This document shows, one piece after another, positions 37,917-46,520 of a DNA stretch of 64,000 nt. The notes below the pieces were generated by a model. That model did no database searches. It was not told where the DNA came from and worked only from the letters and a program-made list of their open reading frames with translations. The DNA lies in the NCBI GenBank assembly GCA_009735695.1, contig SRSL01000005.1, positions 174,805 through 238,804 on the forward strand. The letters run 5' to 3'. The translations under genes and the position numbers were made by a program. Positions within the stretch are counted from its first letter, which is position 1, and the number at the start of each line of letters is the position of its first letter. Source of the stretch: Christiangramia bathymodioli. GTDB lineage: Bacteria; Bacteroidota; Bacteroidia; Flavobacteriales; Flavobacteriaceae.

Positions 37917-38765
37917 TCAAATTTTATTGCCTTTCAGCATGCGGAAGTTTCCAAAAATATCCTTTTTAAGCTCGGTTTCAAAACCAGTGTTTTTAACCAG
38001 TGCTTCGGTTTCTTCTGCAAGATACTGGTTGATCTCGAAATATAAGAGTCCGTTAACCGGTAAAGACTGTTGAGCAAGGCCTACTATCTTCCGATAAAAG
38101 ATCAAGGCATCCTGGTCTTCCACATAGAGAGCGGTATCGGGCTCGTGTTCCAGCACATTCCGGTTCATTTCCTTTTTTTCCAGTTCCCGAACATAGGGCG
38201 GATTGGAAACGATGATATCGAAATCTGCATCCAGGTTTTCCAGACTTAGAATATCCTTCCTTATAAAGTTGATTTCAGCTTTATTCTCTTTTGCATTTTC
38301 TGAAGCTATTTCCAGTGCCTGTTCCGAAATATCATAAGCATCCACTTCAGCATTTTTCAGGTTCGCTGCCAGGCTTACCGCTATGCAACCGCTGCCGGTG
38401 CCTATATCCAGGATCTTGAGTTCCTTCTCCTTAAACCGAATATCGTCCAGTATCCATTGCACCAATTCTTCAGTTTCAGGCCGTGGCACCAGTACATTTT
38501 TATCTACCCTGAATTCCATCCCGAAAAATTCCTGTTTCCCGGTGATATACTGAACCGGTTCATGGGACTTCAAACGCTTTAGAGCATTTTCGAGCTTTGT
38601 ACGATTTTCAGCATTTAATTCAATTCCAGGCTCCATGGCAAGTTTTAGCCTGTCTACTTCAAGAAATTCAGAAGTGAGAATATAAAAGAAGGATTCTATC
38701 TCATTAAGCGGATATTCCCCTTTTAATTCTTCCCTGAATTGTTCTCTGAAATCTTTTAAAAGCAT
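37917..38765 (-). CDS. prmC: release factor N5-glutamine methyltransferase
   Basis: A 282-residue methyltransferase acting on the GGQ glutamine of release factors. Visible are VLVPRPETEELV, the SAM motif ILDIGTGSGCIA and the catalytic NPPY in IIVSNPPYVREL. The normal partner prfA is not in the window. It is the second gene of the operon, 8 bases after the GNAT gene. Confidence 0.94.
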   Translation of the reverse strand: MLLKDFREQFREELKGEYPLNEIESFFYILTSEFLEVDRLKLAMEPGIELNAENRTKLENALKRLKSHEPVQYITGKQEFFGMEFRVDKNVLVPRPETEELVQWILDDIRFKEKELKILDIGTGSGCIAVSLAANLKNAEVDAYDISEQALEIASENAKENKAEINFIRKDILSLENLDADFDIIVSNPPYVRELEKKEMNRNVLEHEPDTALYVEDQDALIFYRKIVGLAQQSLPVNGLLYFEINQYLAEETEALVKNTGFETELKKDIFGNFRMLKGNKI

Positions 38766-38772
38766 GTCGGTT

Positions 38773-39270
38773 CTATTCAGCAGCTCTTAGATCCTTGGTC
38801 ATAAAAACGGTACAATTATAATGACCGGTATTCCCCATGGGTTTTTCAATGACCTTAAAACCTTTGCGATCGTATAAACGCCGGGCATTTTCCATATAAG
38901 GCAGGGTTTCGATATAGCAGGTATCAAAATCCTGGTCACGTGCAAAATCCATACACCTGGTGATCATCTGCATGCCGATTCCTCTACCCCTGGCTTCGGG
39001 CAGGAAATACATTTTCTGAAGTTCACAAACCTTTTCCTCGAGACCGGTTAAGGGGGCGATGCCGGCTCCGCCTATGATCTTATCATTTTCCTCCACTACA
39101 AAATAAGCCATCCGGTCGCCTTCATAGGTGCTGGTCATATCGTCCAGCGCCTTGTCTTCGTATGCGGTTCCTACTTTTGGAACACCCATTTCAACCAGTA
39201 CCTCCCGGATTAGTGCTTTAACCTGCTGATTGTCTTCCGGTTCAATTTCCCGGATTTTCCATGTCTCCAT
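38773..39270 (-). CDS. GNAT family N-acetyltransferase
   Basis: A 165-residue GNAT fold. The acetyl-CoA loop is LPEARGRGIGMQMI near residue 93. The acceptor cannot be predicted. It is the first gene of the six-gene minus-strand operon and diverges from ribD, 28 bases away. Confidence 0.85.
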   Translation of the reverse strand: METWKIREIEPEDNQQVKALIREVLVEMGVPKVGTAYEDKALDDMTSTYEGDRMAYFVVEENDKIIGGAGIAPLTGLEEKVCELQKMYFLPEARGRGIGMQMITRCMDFARDQDFDTCYIETLPYMENARRLYDRKGFKVIEKPMGNTGHYNCTVFMTKDLRAAE

Positions 39271-39286
39271 TCTGCCTAATTAATTC

Positions 39287-39294
39287 TATTTTTG
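39287..39294 (+). promoter_or_regulatory. candidate -7 box of ribD
   Basis: TATTTTTG matches TAnnTTTG and ends four bases before the GTG start at 39299. If functional, it would give a leaderless or nearly leaderless mRNA. No clear -33 TTG is seen. Confidence 0.4.
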
Positions 39295-39298
39295 TGGC

Positions 39299-40363
39299 GT
39301 GAATATACACGAAAAATACATAAAACGCTGTATAGAACTGGCCCGAAACGGGCTTGGAAACACCTATCCGAATCCCATGGTTGGTAGCGTGATTGTTCAT
39401 AAAAGCAGGATCATTGGCGAGGGCTGGCACCGGAAAGCCGGCGAAGCTCATGCCGAGGTGAACGCGATCAACTCGGTTAAGAACCAGGAGCTGTTAAAGG
39501 ATGCTAACATATATGTGAGCCTGGAACCCTGCAGTCATTTTGGAAAGACTCCGCCCTGCAGCGACCTTATCATCTCAAAGGGCATCAAAAGAGTGGTGAT
39601 AGGCACCATGGATCCCTTTGCTAAAGTTGCCGGGAGAGGCATCAAAAAGCTGATGGACGCCGGTTGCGAGGTAAATGTGGGAATCCTGGAAAAGGAGTGC
39701 TATGAACTGAACAGGCGCTTCTTTACTTTTCACCAGAAGAAACGACCTTATATCATCCTAAAATGGGCACAAACCCAGGATAGCTTTATAGCGCCTTTAG
39801 CAAGAGACGAAAAACGGCCGGTTTGGATCACCAACAAGTATTCTGGGCAACTGGTTCACAAATGGCGAAGCGAGGAAGCCGGAATCCTGGTGGGCACCAC
39901 TACTGCCCAGAATGATAATCCAAAGCTAAATGTGCGAAAGTGGACCGGAAATGATCCCGTTCGCATTCTTATTGATAAGGATTTGAAAGTTCCGTCAAAT
40001 TCAGCCATACTGGATAATCGGCAAAAAACCATCGTGCTTTGTGACCACGGTTCAAATGCTGAGGACAAAGAAAATACGATCTACGAAAAAATTGATTTTT
40101 CTGAAAATATTGCGGAGGAGGTTTGCCGGGTACTGGTAAAACACGATATACAATCGGTAATTATTGAAGGTGGGAGCAAAACGCTTCAGCAGTTCATAGA
40201 CGCCAGACTTTGGGACGAAGCCAGGCTGTTCACCGGAAAATCTTATTTTGGAGAGGGTACGTCCGCTCCCCGACTTTCAGCTTCAGCAAAACTGAAAGAA
40301 GAAAAATTCATCGAAAACGACCACTTAAAAATTTACAGAAATGATCAGGGCGATACTATTTGA
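39299..40363 (+). CDS. ribD: bifunctional riboflavin deaminase/reductase RibD
   Basis: A 354-residue protein from GTG 39299. The N-terminal deaminase has the zinc site GEAHAEVNAI and LEPCSHFGKTPPC, and the C-terminal reductase starts near residue 150 (ILKWAQTQDSF, IIEGGSKTLQQF). It carries out two steps of riboflavin synthesis. It overlaps the following HAD gene by 23 bases in another frame. Confidence 0.95.
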   Translation: MNIHEKYIKRCIELARNGLGNTYPNPMVGSVIVHKSRIIGEGWHRKAGEAHAEVNAINSVKNQELLKDANIYVSLEPCSHFGKTPPCSDLIISKGIKRVVIGTMDPFAKVAGRGIKKLMDAGCEVNVGILEKECYELNRRFFTFHQKKRPYIILKWAQTQDSFIAPLARDEKRPVWITNKYSGQLVHKWRSEEAGILVGTTTAQNDNPKLNVRKWTGNDPVRILIDKDLKVPSNSAILDNRQKTIVLCDHGSNAEDKENTIYEKIDFSENIAEEVCRVLVKHDIQSVIIEGGSKTLQQFIDARLWDEARLFTGKSYFGEGTSAPRLSASAKLKEEKFIENDHLKIYRNDQGDTI

Positions 40364-40949
40364 TTTTGGAGATGTTTTTATCAACCTGGACAAGGAAGCC
40401 ACAGGCCGGGAACTCAAAAAGATGAATATTGATGAACTTTCTGAAGAAGTTCACGCCAGAAATAAAGAATATGAACAGGGCTTTATTACGTCTGACGAAT
40501 TTTCAGAATTTTACCGGGCTCAGTTCCCCGAACTCAAATCGGAAGAATTCCTGAAATCCTGGAATGCGATCCTGCTTGATTTTCCGGAATATCGCTTTAA
40601 GTTCATTCAGAAACTGGCCGAAGAGAAAGACTACAAACTGATCCTCCTGAGCAATACCAATGAAAATCATATTCAGAATATCAAGGAACGCGTATCCTTT
40701 TATGAAGATTTCAAAAATTGCTTTGATGCCTTTTATCTTTCCCATGAAATAGGAATGCGAAAGCCAGATCCCAGGATCTTCGAATTCGTTCTGGAACACC
40801 AGGATCTTAAACCGGAAGAATGTCTTTTCATCGATGATACGCCAGAAAATACCCAGGCCGCAGCAAACCTGGGCTTTCATACCTGGAATATCGAACCAAC
40901 CCGCGAGGACATCATCGACCTGTTTACCACTAAAAGCGAGTTGTTTTGA
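40341..40949 (+). CDS. HAD family phosphatase, YihX-like
   Basis: A 202-residue HAD protein. Motif I is LFDFGDVF with the nucleophile Asp8, motif II is LLSNTN, motif III is RKPDPRIFE and motif IV is FIDDTPEN. The DxG pattern instead of DxD fits the YihX/alpha-D-glucose-1-phosphate phosphatase group. Substrate is unproven. It starts inside ribD and overlaps the transporter gene by four bases. Confidence 0.87.
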   Translation: MIRAILFDFGDVFINLDKEATGRELKKMNIDELSEEVHARNKEYEQGFITSDEFSEFYRAQFPELKSEEFLKSWNAILLDFPEYRFKFIQKLAEEKDYKLILLSNTNENHIQNIKERVSFYEDFKNCFDAFYLSHEIGMRKPDPRIFEFVLEHQDLKPEECLFIDDTPENTQAAANLGFHTWNIEPTREDIIDLFTTKSELF

Positions 40950-41821
40950 TCTACCTGCTGCTTAGCGTCCTTTCTTCTACGGTCATTTTTATCGTATTCA
41001 GGCTTTACACCAAATTCGGGATCAACACCCTGCAGGCCATTATCGTTAACTATTTTATAGCCTGCACCGTAGGATATTTCGGATATATCGATGGCAGCTC
41101 AAACATTTCCCAGGTTCCATCACAGGAATGGTTCCCGGGAGCATTAATGTTAGGCGTTCTATTTATCACCGTTTTTAACCTTGCTGCGATCACCACCCAA
41201 AAAAGCGGACTATCGGTCGTAGCAGTAGCGACAAAAATGTCGGTTGCCATCCCGGTACTTTTCGGAATCTTTTTATATAATGAAAGCACCGGATTTTTAA
41301 AAATACTTGGGATCATCCTTGCCCTGGTAGCGGTTTATCTTACTTCTATAAAAAGCAAGGAAGGTATCAGTATCAAATACAGGAACCTCATTTTCCCCTT
41401 ATTGGTCTTCGTGGGTAGCGGGATCATAGACACCAGTCTGAAATACCTGGAAACCACCTATGTTTCAGAAACCGACGTGGGACTATTTTCATCCACTATT
41501 TTCGCCACGGCTGGAATTATAGGGATCATCATCCTGATCATCCAGGGATTTATGGGTAAATTAAATGTCAGTTTGAGAAACGTACTGGGCGGAATTGCAC
41601 TTGGTATCCCTAATTATTATTCGATCTATTTTCTGGTGATGGCATTGAGAAGTGAAGGCTTCGAAAGTTCCACCATTTTTACGCTGAACCATGTGGCGAT
41701 CGTGACCCTGTCTACACTGGTGGGAATCTTTTTATTCAAGGAACACCTGATCAAAAAGAACTGGATAGGCCTGGCCATCGCAGTGATCAGCATAATCCTG
41801 GTAGCAAATTCGGCGATATGA
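40946..41821 (+). CDS. DMT superfamily (EamA-like) transporter
   Basis: A 291-residue, ten-helix membrane protein with the two-repeat organisation of drug/metabolite transporters. It starts with TTG 40946, sharing its second codon with the HAD stop codon. The substrate is unknown. It is translationally coupled to HAD before and YigZ after, each by four bases. Confidence 0.85.
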   Translation: MIYLLLSVLSSTVIFIVFRLYTKFGINTLQAIIVNYFIACTVGYFGYIDGSSNISQVPSQEWFPGALMLGVLFITVFNLAAITTQKSGLSVVAVATKMSVAIPVLFGIFLYNESTGFLKILGIILALVAVYLTSIKSKEGISIKYRNLIFPLLVFVGSGIIDTSLKYLETTYVSETDVGLFSSTIFATAGIIGIIILIIQGFMGKLNVSLRNVLGGIALGIPNYYSIYFLVMALRSEGFESSTIFTLNHVAIVTLSTLVGIFLFKEHLIKKNWIGLAIAVISIILVANSAI

Positions 41822-42432
41822 AAGATACTTACCAAAGCATTACCGAGGCATCTCCTGAAGTTCTCTTCAAGGACCGAAATTCGAAGTTTTTCGGTTATGC
41901 CTTTCCTGTTAAGACCGAAGAAGAAGCCAATGATCATTTAGCTGAATTAAAAGCCAGGCATCACAAAGCAAGGCACTGGTGTTACGCCTGGCAGCTGGGA
42001 AAGGAAGAAGAAAACCAACGGTATCGTGCCAATGATGACGGAGAACCTTCCAATTCGGCCGGCATGCCCATTTACGGACAGATACAGGCATTTGATCTTA
42101 CCAATATCCTGGTTGTGGTAGTTCGGTATTTTGGAGGAGTGAAGCTTGGGGTTGGCGGACTCATCAATGCCTACCGGACTGCAGCCCAGATGGCGCTTGA
42201 AGAGTCAAACATCATCAAAAGAACCATCGACGAGGTCTATGTGCTGAAATTCGATTACCCCGAAATGAATAAAGTGATGCAGGTGATCAAGCAAAATAAC
42301 CTGAATGTGATCGACCAGAAATTAAAGATCGATTGCCAGATCTATATTTCGGTTCGCAAGAAAGATTCAGAAGATATTTTTTCCAAATTCGATAATACCT
42401 ATAAAGTAGAGATCAAGAAACTCGAAATTTAA
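41818..42432 (+). CDS. yigZ: YigZ/IMPACT family protein
   Basis: A 204-residue protein. Family motifs DDGEPSNSAGMPIYGQI and VRYFGGVKLGVGGL are intact, and a C-terminal DUF1949-type half follows. Members may bind nucleic acids or ribosomes; function in bacteria is not settled. It is the last gene of ribD-HAD-DMT-yigZ and overlaps the convergent thioesterase by four bases. Confidence 0.9.
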   Translation: MKDTYQSITEASPEVLFKDRNSKFFGYAFPVKTEEEANDHLAELKARHHKARHWCYAWQLGKEEENQRYRANDDGEPSNSAGMPIYGQIQAFDLTNILVVVVRYFGGVKLGVGGLINAYRTAAQMALEESNIIKRTIDEVYVLKFDYPEMNKVMQVIKQNNLNVIDQKLKIDCQIYISVRKKDSEDIFSKFDNTYKVEIKKLEI

Positions 42433-42827
42433 TTTTCAAGTTTTTCGAGAATGAATTTCGGGCACCTGATTGGACGCCTGGAATTCGCGTCCATAAATAC
42501 CAAAACCGAGCTCGCAGAAGTGACCAAATCACCCTGTTCATTAAAAACCTCGTAATCGAAAATAATTTTAACATTTGGCATTTCACGAAGATGGGTCACC
42601 ACCCTGATATTTTCATGAAAAGTGACCGGCTTATGATATTTGAGATTCAATTCGAACACGGGTAGCATTATTCCTTCCTGTTCCATTTTTTTATAGGAGA
42701 TCCCGAGCTCATCAAGCCAGTCAATACGAGCAATTTCAAGGTATTCGGGGTAACTGCCGTGATGCACTACACCCATCTGATCGGTCTCGGCGTAGCGGAC
42801 TTTAACAAAAGTTTCGTGTGATTTCAT
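42429..42827 (-). CDS. acyl-CoA thioesterase, 4HBT (YbgC/FadM type)
   Basis: A 132-residue hot-dog fold protein. The motif YAETDQMGVVHHGSYPEYLE is typical of YbgC-type thioesterases, with the catalytic Asp in the first part. It hydrolyses acyl-CoA thioesters; the chain length is unknown. It diverges from dnaA. Confidence 0.9.
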   Translation of the reverse strand: MKSHETFVKVRYAETDQMGVVHHGSYPEYLEIARIDWLDELGISYKKMEQEGIMLPVFELNLKYHKPVTFHENIRVVTHLREMPNVKIIFDYEVFNEQGDLVTSASSVLVFMDANSRRPIRCPKFILEKLEN

Positions 42828-43031
42828 GAGAATTTAATAGCCTTTTAGAGAAAGGTTTTTTATATTCAGGCTCGGAAGTAAGTATGCATAAAATTTTCTT
42901 AAAATTCAACCCAAAAATGGTTTTTTTTTTACATTTTTTGTTCACATATTTGTTCCGCTCGAGTTGGGAAACGCATATTTTTTCCGGCCGCCATTAGAAC
43001 TATCTACTAACCTAAATTTGTTCAACTAATA
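42828..43031 (+). promoter_or_regulatory. dnaA upstream region with a candidate -7 box
   Basis: TAAATTTG at 43013-43020 is a good TAnnTTTG box, 12 bases before the dnaA ATG. The region also has a long T tract (42919-42930) and AT-rich DNA. I found no TTATCCACA-type DnaA box, so no replication origin is supported here. Confidence 0.45.
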
Positions 43032-44459
43032 ATGTCGAAAACTGCGCAATCAGTTTGGAATAACTGTCTTTCGTTTATACAGGATAACATTACTCCTCAG
43101 GCCTATAAAACATGGTTCGAACCTATCCAAGCAGTAAAACTAACAGATTGTGCGCTAAGCATACAGGTACCCTCCAAATTCTTTTATGAATGGCTGGAGG
43201 AACATTATGTTAAGCTTCTGAAAGTTTCTCTCACTCGTGAACTAGGAGAAAAAGCAAAATTGGTATATGTGATCAAAATGGAGAATACCTACGGTAATAA
43301 ACTACCTTTTACCGAAAAGATCCCCAGCACACAAAGATCACAAATGGCTTCCCAGGAAGTTGATGTACCTATTAAGAACAAAAGCCCGGAACTCAAGAAT
43401 CCGTTTATCATTCCAGGAATACGGAATGTTAAGATAGAATCACAACTTAACCCGAACTATAATTTCGAGAATTTCCTTGAAGGTGAATCCAACAGGCTGG
43501 CTCGGTCGGCAGGTCTGGCGGTAGCTAACAAGCCCGGAGGCACCTCTTTTAACCCGCTTTTAATATTCGGAGGCGTGGGACTTGGAAAGACTCACCTTGC
43601 GCACGCCATTGGTGTGGAGATCAAGGATAAGTATCCCGAAAAGACGGTTCTTTACATATCTGCTGAAAAATTCACTCAGCAATATATTGAATCGGTAAAA
43701 AAGAATAACCGTAACGATTTTATACACTTCTACCAGATCATTGACGTGCTGGTAGTGGATGACATTCAATTGCTTTCCGGAAAAGCCGGAACCCAGGATG
43801 TGTTCTTCCATATTTTCAACCATTTGCATCAAAATGGAAAACAGGTGATCCTTACCAGTGACAAGGCACCGGTTGACATGCAGGATATCGAACAGCGTTT
43901 GTTATCAAGATTCAAATGGGGACTTTCAGCTGAACTTCAACATCCCGATTTTGAAACACGTGTTTCCATCATCAAGAACAAGTTGTATCGCGATGGAGTT
44001 GAGATGCCTGAAGAAATCGTTGAGTTCCTTGCCAATAATATCAAGACCAATATCCGTGAACTGGAAGGCGCCATCATTTCCCTGATCGCTCACTCCTCTT
44101 TCAACAGAAAGGATATCACTTTAGAGCTGGCCAAGAAGATCGTGGACAATTACGTTAAGAATACCAAGCGCGAAGTTTCGATCGATTATATTCAGAAGGT
44201 GGTTAGCGATTATTTCCAGATGGATGTGGATACCCTTCAATCTAAGACCAGGAAAAGACATATCGTACAGGCAAGGCAACTGGCCATGTTCTTCGCGAAG
44301 AAATTTACTAAAGCCTCACTGGCGAGCATCGGCTCTCAGATTGGAAGTCGTGATCATGCTACGGTTCTTCATGCCTGTAAAACGGTAGATAACCTGGCCG
44401 CGACCGATAAGCAATTCAAGAAATTTGTTGAAGATCTCAACAAGAAACTCACTCTATAA
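43032..44459 (+). CDS. dnaA: chromosomal replication initiator DnaA
   Basis: A 475-residue protein, normal length. Domain I (1-90) is followed by a linker, then AAA+ domain III with GGVGLGKTHLAHA (Walker A, near residue 179) and VLVVDDIQLLSGK (Walker B). Domain IV carries the DNA-binding signature SRDHATVLHACKTV near residue 437. It opens the chromosomal origin. It is followed after 10 bases by the phosphatase gene. Confidence 0.97.
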   Translation: MSKTAQSVWNNCLSFIQDNITPQAYKTWFEPIQAVKLTDCALSIQVPSKFFYEWLEEHYVKLLKVSLTRELGEKAKLVYVIKMENTYGNKLPFTEKIPSTQRSQMASQEVDVPIKNKSPELKNPFIIPGIRNVKIESQLNPNYNFENFLEGESNRLARSAGLAVANKPGGTSFNPLLIFGGVGLGKTHLAHAIGVEIKDKYPEKTVLYISAEKFTQQYIESVKKNNRNDFIHFYQIIDVLVVDDIQLLSGKAGTQDVFFHIFNHLHQNGKQVILTSDKAPVDMQDIEQRLLSRFKWGLSAELQHPDFETRVSIIKNKLYRDGVEMPEEIVEFLANNIKTNIRELEGAIISLIAHSSFNRKDITLELAKKIVDNYVKNTKREVSIDYIQKVVSDYFQMDVDTLQSKTRKRHIVQARQLAMFFAKKFTKASLASIGSQIGSRDHATVLHACKTVDNLAATDKQFKKFVEDLNKKLTL

Positions 44460-44469
44460 ATAAGGAATT

Positions 44470-44937
44470 ATGAAAACCAGGGTTTTGATGGTGTGTCTCG
44501 GGAATATTTGCAGATCACCCCTGGCAGAAGGCTTATTAAAATCAAAAGTGGACCAGTCCAAAGTTTTTGTCGATTCGGCAGGTACCGGGAGCTGGCACAT
44601 TGGCGAACAACCAGACCGCCGGTCTATCGCTATAGCAAAAAGATACAACCTGGACATTACCCAACAGCGCGGCAGGCAGTTTTCTGAAAAGGATTTTGAC
44701 GATTTTGACCATATTTTCGTGATGGATAATTCCAATTTTCGCGATGTGATTGCGATGGCCAGAAATGATGAGGATAAACAGAAGGTACATCTGATCCTTA
44801 ACGAGATCTTTCCTTCTGAAAATGTGGATGTACCAGATCCTTACCACGGTGGTGAACAGGGATTTGAGAATATTTACCAGATGCTGAACGAGGCCTGCGA
44901 AGAGATCGCTGAAAAACTCAATAAAGGGACTTTATGA
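44470..44937 (+). CDS. low molecular weight protein tyrosine phosphatase
   Basis: A 155-residue phosphatase. The P-loop VCLGNICRSPLAEG (CX5R) is at residues 8-21, and the general acid lies in VPDPYHGG near residue 122. It dephosphorylates tyrosine, or arginine in some bacteria. The start of the next gene overlaps its stop by four bases. The gene order dnaA-phosphatase-methyltransferase is common in flavobacteria as I recall. Confidence 0.93.
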   Translation: MKTRVLMVCLGNICRSPLAEGLLKSKVDQSKVFVDSAGTGSWHIGEQPDRRSIAIAKRYNLDITQQRGRQFSEKDFDDFDHIFVMDNSNFRDVIAMARNDEDKQKVHLILNEIFPSENVDVPDPYHGGEQGFENIYQMLNEACEEIAEKLNKGTL

Positions 44938-45659
44938 GTTCCGGCAATGCATACGGAAAATTATACCTGATCCCGGTTGGACTGGGAGATTCGAATACAA
45001 ACAGGGTTTTTCCTCCCATGAATAAAGAGATCATTAATGATATCGATGATTTTATCGTGGAAAATGAAAAATCGGCGCGGCGGTTCATCAAACAGATCCT
45101 TCCCGAAAAATCACAACAGGACCTTGTATTACACGGCCTGAATAAATTCACTGAAGCTTCCGAAATTCCCGCTTTCCTGGACGCTGCCAGGAATGGTAAA
45201 AATATGGGACTGCTTAGCGAAGCCGGTTGTCCCGGCGTTGCCGATCCAGGTGCCGAAGTGGTTAAATTAGCACATAGATTTGGGATACAGGTAGTGCCGC
45301 TCATCGGCCCCTCCTCTATCCTGCTCGCCATGATGGCAAGCGGGATGAATGGACAAAGTTTTAGCTTTCATGGTTATTTGCCAATCGACAAGAAAGAACG
45401 CAAACACGAGATCAAACAGCTGGAAAGGATTTCTGCAGAAAAGAATCAGGCACAGATTTTCATAGAAACCCCTTACAGAAATATGAAATTTCTGGAGGAC
45501 CTGATCCAGAATCTTCATCCGGCAACTCGAATTTGCATAGCCTGCGACCTAAGCCTGGAAACCGAATTCATCAAAACGGCCACGGCTTCAGAATGGGCTA
45601 AAACAAAAGCCGATCTTCATAAAAGACCGGCTATTTTTATTATCCAGAAAGATCTTTAA
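44934..45659 (+). CDS. RsmI-like tetrapyrrole methylase-fold methyltransferase
   Basis: A 241-residue SAM-dependent methyltransferase. LLSEAGCPGVADPGAEVV and PLIGPSSILLAMMASG are the RsmI-type motifs. RsmI modifies C1402 of 16S rRNA, but this is shorter and may be a paralogue. It overlaps the phosphatase stop (ATGA) and the convergent lysozyme-like gene by four bases. Confidence 0.83.
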   Translation: MSSGNAYGKLYLIPVGLGDSNTNRVFPPMNKEIINDIDDFIVENEKSARRFIKQILPEKSQQDLVLHGLNKFTEASEIPAFLDAARNGKNMGLLSEAGCPGVADPGAEVVKLAHRFGIQVVPLIGPSSILLAMMASGMNGQSFSFHGYLPIDKKERKHEIKQLERISAEKNQAQIFIETPYRNMKFLEDLIQNLHPATRICIACDLSLETEFIKTATASEWAKTKADLHKRPAIFIIQKDL

Positions 45660-46324
45660 CCTGTAAATTTATCCAGGTTAACCTTGGCGTTCTTTTCCGT
45701 TTCGATGAAAGAAGTATCATAGCCCCCAAAACGCTTCATATAATTTTTGATGGTAGTCCCAAAAGCATCGCTGAACGCCTGAGCACCCCAGCTTCGTAAG
45801 TACTTTTTAACACTACCGGGACCGGCCAGGTGAGCTGCAGCCAGAATTCCAGATTCGGTTACCTTAACCCCATTGATCACTTTGCCTTCAAAACGTTTGA
45901 TGTCTCTTTGTAAGATCCATTTGTTACGGGATGCATTGGCATAAAAAGCCGCTTCCTGCAGGGATGGTGAATTCAGGAACCCGATGGTATCATAAATACC
46001 AACCAATTTCAGGGTACCCTCGCCGAACTGGTATTTTCCTAAATAGCCGAATTCATTAACATTTTTGTAGTCCCCGCCTGACTCCTTAAAAGCCACAGCC
46101 TCCTTAAATCCTACATAAGATTTGCCCAGCAGTGGGGCAGGTTTTGATAATTTGAATTCTGTTTCAATCTCTTCCTTTATATCTTCAACGGTGTAATCCA
46201 GTTCAAGATCATAAGTGGAATATTTTTCCAGATTCAGGTTGGCAGCATCCTTAGTTGAAAAACTAAAAAAGATAGAGCCCGCTGCCAGAGGCAAGATTGA
46301 AAATTTTGCAATTTTCTTTCTCAT
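45656..46324 (-). CDS. secreted lysozyme-like (transglycosylase-fold) protein
   Basis: A 222-residue protein from ATG 46324 (an upstream frame extension of 15 residues is unlikely). The signal is about residues 1-26. The segment AVAFKESGGDYKNVN followed by FGYLGKYQFGEGTL resembles lysozyme/SLT folds, with Glu in KESGG as a likely catalytic acid. It probably cleaves peptidoglycan. No LysM domain is visible. The leader contains hairpins (46338-46400). Confidence 0.7.
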   Translation of the reverse strand: MRKKIAKFSILPLAAGSIFFSFSTKDAANLNLEKYSTYDLELDYTVEDIKEEIETEFKLSKPAPLLGKSYVGFKEAVAFKESGGDYKNVNEFGYLGKYQFGEGTLKLVGIYDTIGFLNSPSLQEAAFYANASRNKWILQRDIKRFEGKVINGVKVTESGILAAAHLAGPGSVKKYLRSWGAQAFSDAFGTTIKNYMKRFGGYDTSFIETEKNAKVNLDKFTG

Positions 46325-46400
46325 TACATTTGGTTTCGGAAGGTGTTGGCGAGGCTTAAAATTTAGCACTCACCCCTTCCATATTTGCCGGGCAAATGTA
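46325..46400 (-). promoter_or_regulatory. folded 5' leader and -7 box of the lysozyme-like gene
   Basis: A -7 box TACATTTG lies at 46400-46393 (minus strand). Downstream, TTTGCC/GGCAAA overlaps it, and GGAAGGGGTG (46380-46371) pairs with CACCTTCC (46345-46338), enclosing a second small stem. The transcribed leader of about 60 bases is thus strongly folded. Confidence 0.5.
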
Positions 46401-46438
46401 TAACAATTTTTAATAATCTGAATAACAAGTAGTTAATA

Positions 46439-46504
46439 GTCTTTTTAAATTGTGTAAGATTTAACTTACTTCTAAGAAGCTGTCGTCCAACGACTTAAAA
46501 AGAC
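46439..46504. repeat. 66 bp palindromic unit with three internal hairpins
   Basis: GTCTTTTTAA (46439-46448) and TTAAAAAGAC (46495-46504) are perfect 10-base inverted ends. Inside lie GTAAG/CTTAC, TTCTAAGAA and GTCG/CGAC. The whole can fold as a cloverleaf on either strand. GTTAA is found on both sides (46432-46436 and 46505-46509). It lies between mltG and the lysozyme-like gene. Confidence 0.55.
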
Positions 46505-46520
46505 GTTAAAAGGATTGGCC

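Noticed and set aside
40341..40363. Possible frameshift between ribD and the HAD gene.
   Set aside because: Both proteins have complete ends and motifs; it is an ordinary 23-base overlap.
42828..43031. Possible replication origin next to dnaA.
   Set aside because: The region has an AT-rich T tract but no recognisable DnaA boxes.
46439..46504. Cloverleaf unit as a tRNA gene.
   Set aside because: There is no T-arm GGTTCGA-type loop, the outer stem is 10 rather than 7 pairs, and the length is too small.
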